A DNA stretch of 64,000 nucleotides from Kosakonia sp. BYX6. Lineage in GTDB: Bacteria; Pseudomonadota; Gammaproteobacteria; Enterobacterales; Enterobacteriaceae. Where the stretch lies: the NCBI RefSeq assembly GCF_038449125.1, contig NZ_CP151800.1, forward strand, positions 1,708,406 through 1,772,405, read 5' to 3'. Positions within the stretch are counted from its first letter, which is position 1; every line of letters starts with the position of its first letter. The notes below the pieces were generated by a model. The model did no database searches. It had not been told where the DNA came from and worked only from the letters and a program-made list of their open reading frames with translations. A program made the position numbers and the translations under genes. Positions 8,316 to 16,937 of the stretch are shown piece by piece.

Positions 8316-9217
8316 CGGTCTCTCTTGATTCGCCGGTCGCCACTGCCCGTCGCGAACGCAGCCAGCGGCTGAAACGCAGCGCGGGGCGCGCGGCGGCGTT
8401 TGTCGGCAAAATGGCGCGCAACCCGCTCACCGCGATTGGCGGCAGCATTATTTTGCTGCTGCTGATTGTGGCGATCTTCGCGCCGCTTATCGCGCCGTAT
8501 AACCCGCTGGTGCAGGATTTAGACAGCGCGCTGAGTGCGCCGAATGCCGCGCACTGGTTCGGGACTGACGAATTCGGGCGCGATATCTTCAGCCGCCTGG
8601 TCTACGGCTCGCGCATCACGCTCTATATTGTGCTGCTGGTTTCCGTCACCGTGGGGCCGCTCGGCCTGTTGCTCGGTGTGAGCGCCGGTTATTTCGGCGG
8701 CAAAGTCGACATGGTGTTGATGCGTGTCACCGATATTTTTATCTCTTTCCCAAGCCTCGTGTTGGCGCTGGCGTTCGTTGCCGCACTTGGCCCAGGTCTT
8801 GAACATGTGGTTATCGCCATTACGCTCACCGCCTGGCCGCCAATTGCCCGTCTGGCGCGTGCGGAAACGCTCTCGCTGCGCCAGGCCGATTTTATCTCGG
8901 CGGTGCGTTTGCAGGGCGCCTCATCCGCGCGCGTACTGTGGCGTCACATTGTGCCGCTGTGCCTGCCGTCGGTGATCATTCGCATCACCATGAATATGGC
9001 GGGCATCATTCTGACCGCCGCCGGTCTGGGCTTTTTAGGCCTTGGCGCACAACCGCCGGAGCCAGAGTGGGGGGCGATGATCTCCAGCGGACGTACCTAC
9101 ATGATGGAGTGCTGGTGGGTAGTGACCATTCCGGGGCTGGCGATTTTGATTAACAGCCTGGCGTTCAACTTCTTGGGAGACGGCTTACGTGACATCCTCG
9201 ATCCTCGCAGCGAATAA
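8312..9217 (+). CDS. ABC transporter permease, DppC/OppC type
   Basis: 301 aa, second membrane subunit. A cytoplasmic N-terminus of about 40 residues leads into a first helix (GGSIILLLLIVAIFAPLIAPYNP), then the DppC signature HWFGTDEFGRDIFSRLVYGSRITL, followed by five helices. The EAA loop reads DFISAVRLQGASSARVLWRHIVP, and the C-terminus ends FLGDGLRDILDPR as is usual for the family. Together with the previous gene it forms the transmembrane channel. It overlaps the upstream permease by four bases and the ATPase gene by 29 bases. Confidence 0.92.
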   Translation: MTVSLDSPVATARRERSQRLKRSAGRAAAFVGKMARNPLTAIGGSIILLLLIVAIFAPLIAPYNPLVQDLDSALSAPNAAHWFGTDEFGRDIFSRLVYGSRITLYIVLLVSVTVGPLGLLLGVSAGYFGGKVDMVLMRVTDIFISFPSLVLALAFVAALGPGLEHVVIAITLTAWPPIARLARAETLSLRQADFISAVRLQGASSARVLWRHIVPLCLPSVIIRITMNMAGIILTAAGLGFLGLGAQPPEPEWGAMISSGRTYMMECWWVVTIPGLAILINSLAFNFLGDGLRDILDPRSE

Positions 9218-10052
9218 TTCGCCGCTTCTCGATGTGCGCAATCTGCATGTCGATTTTGTCAACGGACGCGCGGTCACCCAGGCGGTGCGCGGCGTCTCCT
9301 TTACGCTCGGTCAGGAAAAGCTGGCGATTGTCGGCGAATCCGGTTCCGGTAAATCCACCGTCGGGCGCGCGCTGCTGCGTTTGCATCCGGCGAAAGCACG
9401 TATTCAGGCTGACCGCATGCAGTTTGGCGATATCGACTTGCTGAACGTCGATGAAGCGCAGATGCGCCAGGTGCGCGGCAAGCGTATCTCGATGATTATG
9501 CAGGACCCAAAATACTCGCTGAACCCGGTGGTGTGCGTTGGCGATCAGATTGCCGAAGCCTGGCTCACGCATCACCCCGGTAAAAAAGCCGAGGCGAAAG
9601 CGAAAGTGCTGGAGATGCTGGATGTGGTGCGCATTCGCCAGCCGGAGCGGGTTTATCAACTCTATCCGCATGAGATCTCCGGCGGGCAGGGGCAGCGCAT
9701 TATGATCGCCATGATGCTGATCACCGACCCGGAACTGGTGATTGCCGATGAGCCGACTTCCGCGCTGGACGTGTCGGTGCGTTTACAGGTGCTCGGTTTG
9801 CTCGATGATTTAGTGAAATCCCGCGGGCTGGGGCTGATTTTTATCAGTCACGATATCAACCTGGTGCGCAGCTTCTGCGATCGCGTGCTGGTGATGTACG
9901 CCGGGCGCGTGGTGGAGTCAATCGCCGCGAAAGATCTGGATAACGCGCAGCATCCTTACACGCAGGGGCTGATTCACTCCCTGCCGGAAATCCACAACCG
10001 CCGTCCAGTGTTGCCGGTGTTGCAGCGCCAGGCCAGCTGGCTTGGCGAATAA
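9189..10052 (+). CDS. ABC transporter ATP-binding protein, DppD/OppD type
   Basis: 287 aa cytoplasmic ATPase. Walker A is GESGSGKST, the Q-loop lies in MIMQDPKYSLNP, the signature is EISGGQGQR, Walker B is LVIADEPTSALD and the H-loop is FISHD. The C-terminal tail HPYTQGLIHSLPE is typical of the oligopeptide branch. It probably starts at GTG 9189, with GGGAG 9175-9179 upstream; this gives a 29-base overlap with the permease gene. It works as a heterodimer with the next gene product to power import. It is somewhat shorter than DppD (327 aa), lacking much of the C-terminal iron-sulphur-type extension. Confidence 0.9.
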   Translation: MTSSILAANNSPLLDVRNLHVDFVNGRAVTQAVRGVSFTLGQEKLAIVGESGSGKSTVGRALLRLHPAKARIQADRMQFGDIDLLNVDEAQMRQVRGKRISMIMQDPKYSLNPVVCVGDQIAEAWLTHHPGKKAEAKAKVLEMLDVVRIRQPERVYQLYPHEISGGQGQRIMIAMMLITDPELVIADEPTSALDVSVRLQVLGLLDDLVKSRGLGLIFISHDINLVRSFCDRVLVMYAGRVVESIAAKDLDNAQHPYTQGLIHSLPEIHNRRPVLPVLQRQASWLGE

Positions 10053-10062
10053 GGAGCGCGAA

Positions 10063-10836
10063 ATGATTAACGTGAAAAAACTCAACCTTGCCTTTGGCGA
10101 AGGGGAGAAGCGCAATCAGGTGCTGAGCGATGTCAGTTTCGCGGTGCAACCGGGCGAGATTTACGGCCTGGTGGGCGAATCCGGTTCCGGCAAAACCACG
10201 GTGCTGAAGTGCCTGGCGGGGTTGTTTACCCACTGGGAAGGGGAACTGGCTATCAATGATCAGCCGCTGGAAAAACGCCTCAGCCAACCGCGCTGTCGGT
10301 TGGTGCAAATGGTGTTTCAGGATCCGTACGGTTCGCTGCATCCGCGCCATACCATCGGCGATATTCTCGAAGAGCCGTTGCAGATCCACGGCATTAACGA
10401 CCGCGATCGGCGCGTCAATACGCTGCTGGATAAAGTCGGTTTAAGCCGCGCCTTTCGCGAGCGCTACCCGCACCAGCTTTCCGGCGGCCAGCGCCAGCGC
10501 GTGGCAATTGCCAGAGCGTTGATCCTTGAACCGCGCGTGTTGTTGCTGGATGAACCGACCTCGGCGCTGGATGTGTCCGTGCAGGCGGAGATCCTCAATC
10601 TGCTGGCGGCATTGCACCAGGAGTCGCAGTTAACCTATTTGATGGTGACGCATGATTTGGGCGTTATCGCCCATTTGTGCCAGAAGGTGGCGGTGATGCA
10701 GTACGGCAAAATCCTCGAGACATTAACCGTTGATGCGTTGGTTAGCGGCGCGGCGCAAACGGATTACACGCGGATGTTGGTGAATGCCAGCCAGCAATAC
10801 AGCCGGGAGATGGCGCGGGAAGTCGCGGCGTATTGA
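10063..10836 (+). CDS. ABC transporter ATP-binding protein, DppF/OppF type
   Basis: 257 aa cytoplasmic ATPase and last gene of the operon. Walker A is GESGSGKTT, the Q-loop lies in MVFQDPYGSLHPRHT, the signature is LSGGQRQRVAIARAL, Walker B is VLLLDEPTSALD and the H-loop is MVTHD. ATG 10063 has AAGGAG at 10051-10056 with 6-base spacing; an upstream TTG at 10042 in the same frame would overlap the previous gene and is less likely. With the DppD-type subunit it forms the nucleotide-binding pair of the importer. A REP element begins 28 bases after its stop. Confidence 0.9.
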   Translation: MINVKKLNLAFGEGEKRNQVLSDVSFAVQPGEIYGLVGESGSGKTTVLKCLAGLFTHWEGELAINDQPLEKRLSQPRCRLVQMVFQDPYGSLHPRHTIGDILEEPLQIHGINDRDRRVNTLLDKVGLSRAFRERYPHQLSGGQRQRVAIARALILEPRVLLLDEPTSALDVSVQAEILNLLAALHQESQLTYLMVTHDLGVIAHLCQKVAVMQYGKILETLTVDALVSGAAQTDYTRMLVNASQQYSREMAREVAAY

Positions 10837-10864
10837 GGTCTGCGGGATTATAAATCGTGGGATC

Positions 10865-10934
10865 GTAGGCCGGATAAGGCGTTAGCCGCCATCCGGCAAA
10901 GAATGCCTGCTGGCGCTTCGCTTATCAGGCCTAC
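10865..10934. repeat. REP pair (BIME)
   Basis: A REP unit, GTAGGCCGGATAAGGCG... to ...CCATCCGGC (10865-10897), is followed by a second unit in opposite orientation (10904-10934, ending CTTATCAGGCCTAC). This is the usual inverted pair seen in enterobacterial intergenic DNA, here after the ABC operon. Confidence 0.85.
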
Positions 10935-10944
10935 GGGGTTTTCC

Positions 10945-11260
10945 GCTACAGATAACTTTTTTGTCAGCGCAAATCTCACCGCGAAGGTGTTGAGTCCCCG
11001 CCGAAATCGGCGAACCGAAGAGTGAATGACAAGGTCTGGACGCCATGGATGGCGGCCAGAGGCGAACCGAGACAGGATGTCGAGTCGAGCCGACCGCAGG
11101 AAGACACTCGGGAGGTGAGCGAAGTGGGAAGCACCGATTTCCCCGCGGGGTCGCGGGGATTGATAAGGGGAGCGCGATAGCTCCCCTTATCCCGTTCACG
11201 TTCGGTGAAGTTAAGGCGTCTACCGCTCGTAGGGTGAACGGAACTGTACCACTGTGGCGG
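10945..11260. other. Unidentified structured intergenic element between two REP elements
   Basis: About 315 bases without a credible gene but full of exact inverted repeats: GCCGA/TCGGC near 11000-11011, CGCCAT/ATGGCG at 11041-11054, the 10-base palindrome CCCCGCGGGG at 11141-11150, GATAAGGGGAGC (11162-11173) with GCTCCCCTTATC (11180-11191), and CCGTTCAC (11192-11199) with GTGAACGG (11234-11241). The density suggests a folded RNA or a protein-binding repeat cassette. It does not match any enterobacterial small RNA I can recognise. Strand is unknown. Confidence 0.5.
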
Positions 11261-11261
11261 G

Positions 11262-11328
11262 AGTGGCCATCCGGCAAACAATGCCCGGTGGCGCTGATTG
11301 CCGGATGGCGCTTCGCTTATCCGGCCTA
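11262..11328. repeat. REP pair (BIME)
   Basis: GGCCATCCGGCAAACAATG followed by GATTGCCGGATGGCGCTTCG and CTTATCCGGCCTAC forms a second REP pair. It flanks the structured element on the yegS side. Confidence 0.8.
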
Positions 11329-11359
11329 CAAAACCCATTTACAAAACCGGCCTGCGGTC

Positions 11360-12259
11360 TTAACGCAATAACGGGCAATCCGGCGGTAGCCGGCATTGCA
11401 GGGCGTTAGGCACCACTTCGATGCGAAAACGCTCGCCGCGCAGCGGTTCGCCGTCGAGGTTAAAGGTGATTTCGTGAGGGGCGCGGACTTCAAACCACGC
11501 GGATTTGCCATCGACAATATGCGGGTTTTCCTCCGGCTGCGTCAGCGTGGTGAACAGCGCGGGCAAAATCTCATCGCCGGTGAAAATACGCAAATGCAGC
11601 AAACCGTCATTGATCAGTGCCTGCGGGCAGAGTTGCTGACCACCGCCGGCCTGGCGGCCATTACCGATGCCAATCACCAGCGCGTCGCCCTGCCAGCGGA
11701 AATCGTCGCCGGTGATTTCGCAGCGATCCGCTTTCAACATATCCATGCGCATCAGCCCATGAATCAAATAAGAGACACCGCCAAGCGCGGCTTTCAGTTT
11801 TTCCGGCGTTTCGCTGGTGATGCGCGTTCCGAAACCGCCCGTCGCCATATTGATAAAACAGGTTTTGTCGTTCACCCGCGCAATATCAATCGGCACCGCT
11901 TTACCGACAATCGCCAACTGAAGCGCTTTATCGAGCGGTTCTGGAATGGCCGCGCTGGTGGCGAAATCATTGGCCGTGCCGAGCGGCAAAATACCCAGCG
12001 CCGGAACATTCTCGCCTTCGCAACTCACCAGCGCCGTCGCCACTTCATTAATGGTGCCGTCGCCGCCACCGGCAATCACCGTCGACACACCAAGCTGCAA
12101 CGCTTCCTGGACATAACGCCCGGCGTCGCCTTTCTCCCAGGTGACGCGCACCTGAATATCCATGCCTTCGTCGCGCAGCAGTTTCACTGCTTCGCGAAGC
12201 GGGTCGTCTCCGGCATTTTTGCCATTGAGAATCAATAAACTTGTGGGAAATGCACTCAT
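11360..12259 (-). CDS. yegS: Lipid kinase YegS
   Basis: 299 aa, the same length as E. coli YegS when started at 12259, where AGGA lies 8 bases upstream; an ATG nine bases further up would add three residues. It is a diacylglycerol-kinase-catalytic-domain protein that phosphorylates phosphatidylglycerol in vitro. Visible motifs are LLILNGK at the N-terminus, the nucleotide-binding [23 protein letters not shown], and the C-terminal FNLDGEPL that contributes catalytic Asp/Glu residues. It is a single gene reading away from cyaR. Its C-terminus [10 protein letters not shown] matches the E. coli protein. Confidence 0.95.
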   Translation of the reverse strand: MSAFPTSLLILNGKNAGDDPLREAVKLLRDEGMDIQVRVTWEKGDAGRYVQEALQLGVSTVIAGGGDGTINEVATALVSCEGENVPALGILPLGTANDFATSAAIPEPLDKALQLAIVGKAVPIDIARVNDKTCFINMATGGFGTRITSETPEKLKAALGGVSYLIHGLMRMDMLKADRCEITGDDFRWQGDALVIGIGNGRQAGGGQQLCPQALINDGLLHLRIFTGDEILPALFTTLTQPEENPHIVDGKSAWFEVRAPHEITFNLDGEPLRGERFRIEVVPNALQCRLPPDCPLLR

Positions 12260-12338
12260 TCTTTTCATCCTGACAGAATTTGATGTGCAAAGTGTAATTC
12301 AGGAAAAAGCAGGGCGGGAGAAAAGCAGCGAAATGCTG

Positions 12339-12426
12339 AAAAAAAATCAGCCTGCGTAAGGGAGATTACGCAGGCTAAGGAGGTGGTTCCTGGTACAGCT
12401 AGCATTTATGGGTTATGTTTTTCAGC
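12339..12426 (-). ncRNA. cyaR: CyaR small RNA
   Basis: On the minus strand this 88-base stretch reads GCTGAAAAACATAACCCAT at the 5' end, then the conserved TAGCTGTACCAGGAACCACC with the CCUCC-type target-pairing loop, and ends in a terminator stem GCCTGCGTAA/TTACGCAGGC followed by eight near-continuous Ts. This is nearly identical to E. coli CyaR (RyeE), an Hfq-dependent RNA that represses ompX, luxS, nadE and yqaE. As in E. coli it lies beside trhP (yegQ). Confidence 0.96.
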
Positions 12427-12433
12427 GAGATGC

Positions 12434-12476
12434 ATAATACCCGCATTAACCGGGGCGGTATGTGATCCGATTCTAA
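12434..12476 (-). promoter_or_regulatory. cyaR promoter with class II CRP site
   Basis: Reading on the minus strand, TATTAT (12439-12434) is a -10 box placed 8 bases before the cyaR 5' end at 12426. A 16-base site at 12461-12476 matches the CRP palindrome TGTGATCTAGATCACA in about 12 positions, with a perfect TCACA arm. Its centre is about 42 bases before the start, the class II position. CyaR is known to be activated by cAMP-CRP. Confidence 0.8.
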
Positions 12477-12509
12477 GAATCTTCGCACAGTAAAAATAAC
12501 CCTGCTAAA

Positions 12510-13871
12510 TTAGTTGCCGTGCGGGTTTCGCGTTGTCTGACCAGTGAAATTGCGCATTAACAGCGCATATTCCAGTGTCATATCCTGTGGAACCGGCAGC
12601 CAAACGGTGTAACCATCGCCCGGCGCGACCGCCATCGCTTCCCCTTTGGCGTTTTCCATATGTTCCAGCGTGAAATTGACATTGCCCTGTGGCGTCATCA
12701 ACTCCAGGCTATCGCCGACGGAGAACTTGTTTTTAACCGTCACCGCCGCGAAATCGCCTTTGCGCTCACCGGTGAATTCGCCGACAAACTGCTGGCGCTC
12801 AGAAACCGAATAACCGTATTCGTAGTTCTGATAATCATCGTGAGTGTGGCGGCGCAAAAAGCCTTCGGTGTAACCCCGGTGCGCCAGCCCTTCCAGCGTT
12901 TCCAGTAGCGATGTGTCGAACGGCTTGCCCGCAGCGGCGTCATCAATCGCTTTGCGATAAACCTGTGCGGTGCGGGCGCAATAGTAAAACGATTTGGTGC
13001 GGCCTTCGATTTTCAGCGAATGCACACCCATTTGCGTCAGGCGCTCAACATGCGCAATCGCGCGCAAATCTTTTGAGTTCATGATGTAAGTGCCATGTTC
13101 GTCTTCGAAGGCGGTCATGTACTCGCCCGGACGCTGCGCTTCCTCAATCATAAACACTTTATCGGTTGGCGCGCCGACACCCAGCGTTGGTTCGATGTTC
13201 TGCACTGGAATCGGCTCGTGAACGTGTACGATATTACCGACAGCGTCTTCTTTGCCTTCCTGCACGTTGTATTCCCAGCGGCAGGCATTGGTGCAGGTGC
13301 CCTGGTTCGGGTCACGTTTGTTGATATAGCCAGAAAGTAAGCAACGGCCGGAGTAGGCCATGCACAGCGCGCCGTGAACGAAGATTTCGATTTCCATTTC
13401 CGGCACTTGCGCGCGGATTTCGGCAATCTCTTCCAGCGACAGTTCACGTGAGAGGATCACGCGCGAGAGACCCATTTGCTGCCAGAATTTCACCGTTGCC
13501 CAGTTCACGGCGTTTGCCTGAACAGAGAGGTGAATTGGCATGTCAGGGAAGTTTTCGCGCACCATCATGATAAGCCCCGGATCGGACATAATCAGCGCAT
13601 CCGGCCCCATATCCACCACCGGCTTTAAATCGCGGATAAACGTTTTCAACTTGGCGTTGTGCGGCGCGATATTCACTACCACGTAAAACTGTTTGCCCAG
13701 CGCATGGGCTTCGTTAATACCGATTTGCAGATTTTCGTGATTGAATTCGTTATTGCGCACGCGCAGTGAGTAACGTGGCTGCCCGGCGTAGACGGCGTCT
13801 GCGCCATAAGCGAAAGCGTAACGCATATTTTTCAGCGTTCCCGCCGGGGAAAGGAGTTCCGGTTTAAACAT
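12510..13871 (-). CDS. trhP: tRNA uridine-34 hydroxylation protein TrhP (peptidase U32 family)
   Basis: 453 aa, the same length as E. coli YegQ/TrhP. It takes part in prephenate-dependent 5-hydroxylation of uridine 34 in tRNA, the first step to 5-(carboxy)methoxyuridine. The U32 signature lies in IEIFVHGALCMAYSGRCLLSG, with nearby cysteines in NQGTCTNACRWEY that can bind an iron-sulphur cluster. The N-terminus MFKPELLSPAGTLKNMRYAFAYGADAVY is typical. The leader between 13872 and 13988 has two hairpins. It reads in the same direction as the bae operon but is separated from the preceding gene by 117 bases. Confidence 0.95.
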   Translation of the reverse strand: MFKPELLSPAGTLKNMRYAFAYGADAVYAGQPRYSLRVRNNEFNHENLQIGINEAHALGKQFYVVVNIAPHNAKLKTFIRDLKPVVDMGPDALIMSDPGLIMMVRENFPDMPIHLSVQANAVNWATVKFWQQMGLSRVILSRELSLEEIAEIRAQVPEMEIEIFVHGALCMAYSGRCLLSGYINKRDPNQGTCTNACRWEYNVQEGKEDAVGNIVHVHEPIPVQNIEPTLGVGAPTDKVFMIEEAQRPGEYMTAFEDEHGTYIMNSKDLRAIAHVERLTQMGVHSLKIEGRTKSFYYCARTAQVYRKAIDDAAAGKPFDTSLLETLEGLAHRGYTEGFLRRHTHDDYQNYEYGYSVSERQQFVGEFTGERKGDFAAVTVKNKFSVGDSLELMTPQGNVNFTLEHMENAKGEAMAVAPGDGYTVWLPVPQDMTLEYALLMRNFTGQTTRNPHGN

Positions 13872-13900
13872 GATGGTCTCATTCTGATGACAGGTCAGAT

Positions 13901-13936
13901 CGCCCCACGTGAATGGGGCGGCAGGGGAGTTCCCCT
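13901..13936 (-). promoter_or_regulatory. Two hairpins in the trhP leader
   Basis: CGCCCCA (13901-13907) pairs with TGGGGCG (13914-13920), and AGGGGA (13923-13928) pairs with TCCCCT (13931-13936). They lie 30-65 bases before trhP. Neither has a T-run, so they may be leader structures or part of a weak terminator for the upstream gene. Confidence 0.35.
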
Positions 13937-13988
13937 GAATTTAGGGCGGGAATTGTAGCGCCGCGTGCGGGGGGAGTAAACCTGCGCG

Positions 13989-14717
13989 TTAGTTCACGCG
14001 CAGATAGGTGCCGTCGGCGCTGACGTTATGACCAAAACCGCAGTTTTCGGCATTATCGGTCTTCGCGTTGAGCGTGTGCCCATCCGCTGAAAGCGCCATA
14101 GAAATGGTGCACTGCATACCAAAGTCTTTGATAACAATCGCGCCTTTCCCCGCTTTCAGCGTCACTTTTTCGCTGAATCCGCCGATGTTCGGCCCGGAAT
14201 AAAGCCCCATTAAACCAAAGTACGCGCCTTCCCAGTCCGCTTGATAAGTCTCTTTATCCTGCGGTTTGAGAATGAGCGTTTCAAAAATGCCGCGCCCGGC
14301 ATATTGCCAGTACTCCCCGGCAGGCGAGGTGGGTTTTGGTAGTGCGTCCAGCTTGTCCTGAATGCGCGACAGGTTATATTTCGACTTTTTGTCATCCGGC
14401 AAAATGGAAAGCCAGGCCTGCGCTTTGCGGTATTCCCCTTCGCGAATGTACGTCAGCGCCACGTTGTTGTAGGCCGTGGCCTGCAACGCATCGTGGGAAT
14501 CCTGCACGTTGGCATCGCACTGCTCCTGCCATGCCGCCTGCTGTTCAAAAGCTTCCCGCGCTTTCGGGTAATTTTTCGCTTTGTAGAACTGTTCGCCTTG
14601 TTTCGCATACGTGGGGATTTTCGCGCAGTCCGCGTCCATCTGCGCTTCGGTTATCTCTGCCTGACAACCAAAAGCCGCCAACATCAGCGTCAGCGCGCCG
14701 TAAGTGTATTTCCTCAC
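13989..14717 (-). CDS. Exported TPR-like protein of unknown function at the end of the bae operon
   Basis: 242 aa. A signal peptide is clear (MRKYTYGALTLMLAAFGCQA); AFGC is a poor lipobox, so cleavage after CQA by signal peptidase I is as likely as lipidation at Cys18. Residues about 36-69 (YAKQGEQFYKAKNYPKAREAFEQQ) and 81-105 (AYNNVALTYIREGEYRKAQAW) look like two TPR helices pairs. The C-terminal half is beta-rich, with Cys203 and Cys226 that could form a disulphide. It starts 22 bases after the baeR stop on the same strand, so it is probably co-transcribed with the envelope-stress operon. E. coli carries yegP at this place, which is unrelated. I do not recognise the family by name. Confidence 0.75.
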   Translation of the reverse strand: MRKYTYGALTLMLAAFGCQAEITEAQMDADCAKIPTYAKQGEQFYKAKNYPKAREAFEQQAAWQEQCDANVQDSHDALQATAYNNVALTYIREGEYRKAQAWLSILPDDKKSKYNLSRIQDKLDALPKPTSPAGEYWQYAGRGIFETLILKPQDKETYQADWEGAYFGLMGLYSGPNIGGFSEKVTLKAGKGAIVIKDFGMQCTISMALSADGHTLNAKTDNAENCGFGHNVSADGTYLRVN

Positions 14718-14739
14718 CGTCCCTTTCCTTTTTTTAGAA

Positions 14740-15462
14740 TTATGCCAATTTGCAGGCGTCCGCCTCCCAGCGATACCCGACGCCGTACACCGCGCGAATA
14801 AAGGATTGCTCCTCGTCCAGCGCTTCCAGTTTTCGACGTAAGTTTTTGATATGGCTATCGATAGTACGGTCGGTCACCACGCGGTAGTCATCATACAGAT
14901 GATTCAGCAGTTGTTCACGGGAGAAGACTTTGCCCGGCTCGCTGGAAAGCGTTTTCAGCAGGCGGAACTCCGCCGGGGTGAGATCCAGCAGTTTGTTGTG
15001 CCAGCTTGCCTGGAAGCGGCCTTCATCAACAATCAGCGGGCTTTCGGCATCAAGCCGCTCCAACTCACGCTGCGGTTTGCAGCGGCGCAGAATGGTTTTT
15101 ACGCGAGCAACGACTTCGCGCGGGCTGTACGGCTTGCAGATATAGTCATCGGCGCCAATTTCCAGCCCCAGCAGGCGGTCGATCTCTTCAATTTTGGCCG
15201 TCACCATAATGATCGGCACATTGGAGAAGCGACGGATTTCCCGGCATAACGTTAAGCCATCGGTACCCGGCAGCATCAAATCCAGCAGGATCATATCCGG
15301 CGGCGTCTGGCGCACAAAAGAGAGCACTTGATCGCCGTGATTAATCAGCGTCGGTGCGTAGCTTGCCGCGCGCAGATAGTCGATCAGCAACTGCCCAAGC
15401 TTGGGTTCATCTTCGACGATCAGGATGCGTGGCGTGTTTTCATCAATCGGTAACTCAGTCAT
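14740..15462 (-). CDS. baeR: Two-component response regulator BaeR
   Basis: 240 aa OmpR-family regulator, full length. The receiver domain (about 12-125) has the acidic pair in VEDEP, the phospho-acceptor Asp61 in ILLDLMLPG and Lys110 in YICKPY. The winged-helix DNA-binding domain (about 135-235) ends [21 protein letters not shown] and VYGVGYRWE. With BaeS it senses envelope damage and toxic compounds and switches on mdtABCD, acrD and spy in E. coli. Its start overlaps the baeS stop by four bases, and it is the sixth gene of the mdtA-baeR transcription unit. Confidence 0.97.
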   Translation of the reverse strand: MTELPIDENTPRILIVEDEPKLGQLLIDYLRAASYAPTLINHGDQVLSFVRQTPPDMILLDLMLPGTDGLTLCREIRRFSNVPIIMVTAKIEEIDRLLGLEIGADDYICKPYSPREVVARVKTILRRCKPQRELERLDAESPLIVDEGRFQASWHNKLLDLTPAEFRLLKTLSSEPGKVFSREQLLNHLYDDYRVVTDRTIDSHIKNLRRKLEALDEEQSFIRAVYGVGYRWEADACKLA

Positions 15463-16937
15463 ACATCTCTCGTTTTTTCGCGTTCAAGCGGTAGTTCAAC
15501 TGTAATGCTAACCCCGCCAAATGGCGAGTGCGCCGCGTGGATAGCGCCACCGTGCGCTTCCACAATATTCAAACAGATAGCCAGTCCTAAGCCCGATCCG
15601 CCACTGGCGCGGTTGCGCGACCCTTCTGTGCGGTAGAAGCGCTCAAACAGGCGTTGCAATTGCTCATCAGTCACGCCTGGCGTGCTGTCGGAAAAACGCA
15701 GAATCAGCGTCTTGTCGCGAGTCATCAACTGCACTCGCGTTTGCCCGCCGCTGTCGGTGTAGCGCAGGCTGTTTTCCAGCAGATTATTAAAAAGCTGCAT
15801 CAGACGATCCGGATCGCCAAATACCGTGGCGCTCTCCGGGACGTCAAGTGATAACGTCAGGTTGCGGCTGGCGAAACGTTCGCGGAACGCGCCAGCGGCA
15901 ATCTCCACCAGCGTGACTACATCAACGGAGGTTTTCTGGTACGCCAGCGCGCCTTCATCGGACATTGAAAGCTGGTGCAAATCGTCCACCAGTTTGGTCA
16001 GCGTCCCCACTTCAGCCTGCAACGAGGTGACCGATTCCGGGGTAAATTGCCGTACGCCGTCCTGAATCGCTTCCAGCTCGCCGCGCAGCACCGCCAGCGG
16101 TGTGCGCAGCTCATGGGAAATATCCGCCATAAAATCGCGGCGCATTTGCTGGTTTTTTTCCAGCGTGCTGGCGAGTTGGTTAAAGTCGCGCGCCAGCCTG
16201 CCGAGTTCATCCTGGCTGCCCGGTTTAACGCGGGTGGAGAAATCCCCGGAGGCAAGTTTGTGCGTGCCGTCGACCAGCCGTTTGACCGGTGCCAGCAAAC
16301 CGCGCGCCAGCGGGAAGGTCGCCAGCGCCGCCAGCAGGGTGGCCAGGCCGACAATTACCCAACTGGTGCGCCGCTGTTGGCGGTCGAAGTTGATATCGGT
16401 ATTGCGCGTCAGTTTTTCCACCGGCGAAGCAATCACCCACCCAACAGGCGCGTTGTTCACGGTAATTGCCCGGCGAGCGCCGTCAGCCGGAACAGGGCTG
16501 CGCGGGCCAACCAGCACCTTATTATTCTGATCCACCACCCAGAATCGTGTGCGCCAGCCGTGCGGCGGCATGTCCGGGCGATCTGGCGGGCCGGCTTCGT
16601 CGTCCGGCCCTGGTCCCATATCGCGCTCCGGACCGCCGGGGCGGGGGCCTGGCCGGTTTTCATCATGCTCGTTTTCACGATCAAACGAGCGGAGGATCTG
16701 GAATATCACCCGGTCGTTATGCCGTAAAAATTGCCAGTCACCGTGCTGGGTGTATTGATCAGCCAGCGTGTCCGTTAACATCTGCAAGCGCAGCTCGTTA
16801 CCACGCTTGATGTAGTTCATAAAGTCGTGTTCAAAGCTGATGCGCACCGCCCAGTGGGTAGCGAACAGCAGCATGATGCAGGTGGTTAAGATGGCTAAAA
16901 AGAGTTTGGCCGTAATGCCCGGCCGCCAGAACTTCAT
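15459..16937 (-). CDS. baeS: Envelope-stress sensor histidine kinase BaeS
   Basis: 492 aa against 467 in E. coli. It has a first membrane helix at about 11-32, a periplasmic sensor region to about 190, a second helix ([19 protein letters not shown]), a HAMP domain, then DHp with His275 in [13 protein letters not shown], the N-box [10 protein letters not shown] and the G-box [10 protein letters not shown]. The extra length is a Pro/Gly/Asp-rich segment at about residues 92-124 in the sensor domain, where E. coli has only a few such residues. The rest is closely conserved. It is coupled by four-base overlaps to mdtD upstream and baeR downstream. Confidence 0.96.
   Translation of the reverse strand: MKFWRPGITAKLFLAILTTCIMLLFATHWAVRISFEHDFMNYIKRGNELRLQMLTDTLADQYTQHGDWQFLRHNDRVIFQILRSFDRENEHDENRPGPRPGGPERDMGPGPDDEAGPPDRPDMPPHGWRTRFWVVDQNNKVLVGPRSPVPADGARRAITVNNAPVGWVIASPVEKLTRNTDINFDRQQRRTSWVIVGLATLLAALATFPLARGLLAPVKRLVDGTHKLASGDFSTRVKPGSQDELGRLARDFNQLASTLEKNQQMRRDFMADISHELRTPLAVLRGELEAIQDGVRQFTPESVTSLQAEVGTLTKLVDDLHQLSMSDEGALAYQKTSVDVVTLVEIAAGAFRERFASRNLTLSLDVPESATVFGDPDRLMQLFNNLLENSLRYTDSGGQTRVQLMTRDKTLILRFSDSTPGVTDEQLQRLFERFYRTEGSRNRASGGSGLGLAICLNIVEAHGGAIHAAHSPFGGVSITVELPLEREKTRDV

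Noticed and set aside
10865-11328. CRISPR array
   Set aside because: The repeats are inverted REP pairs and hairpins, not regularly spaced direct repeats with unique spacers; no cas genes are present.
11045-11371. Open frame through the structured element before yegS
   Set aside because: It runs through hairpins and a REP unit, lacks a ribosome site and has no protein-like features.
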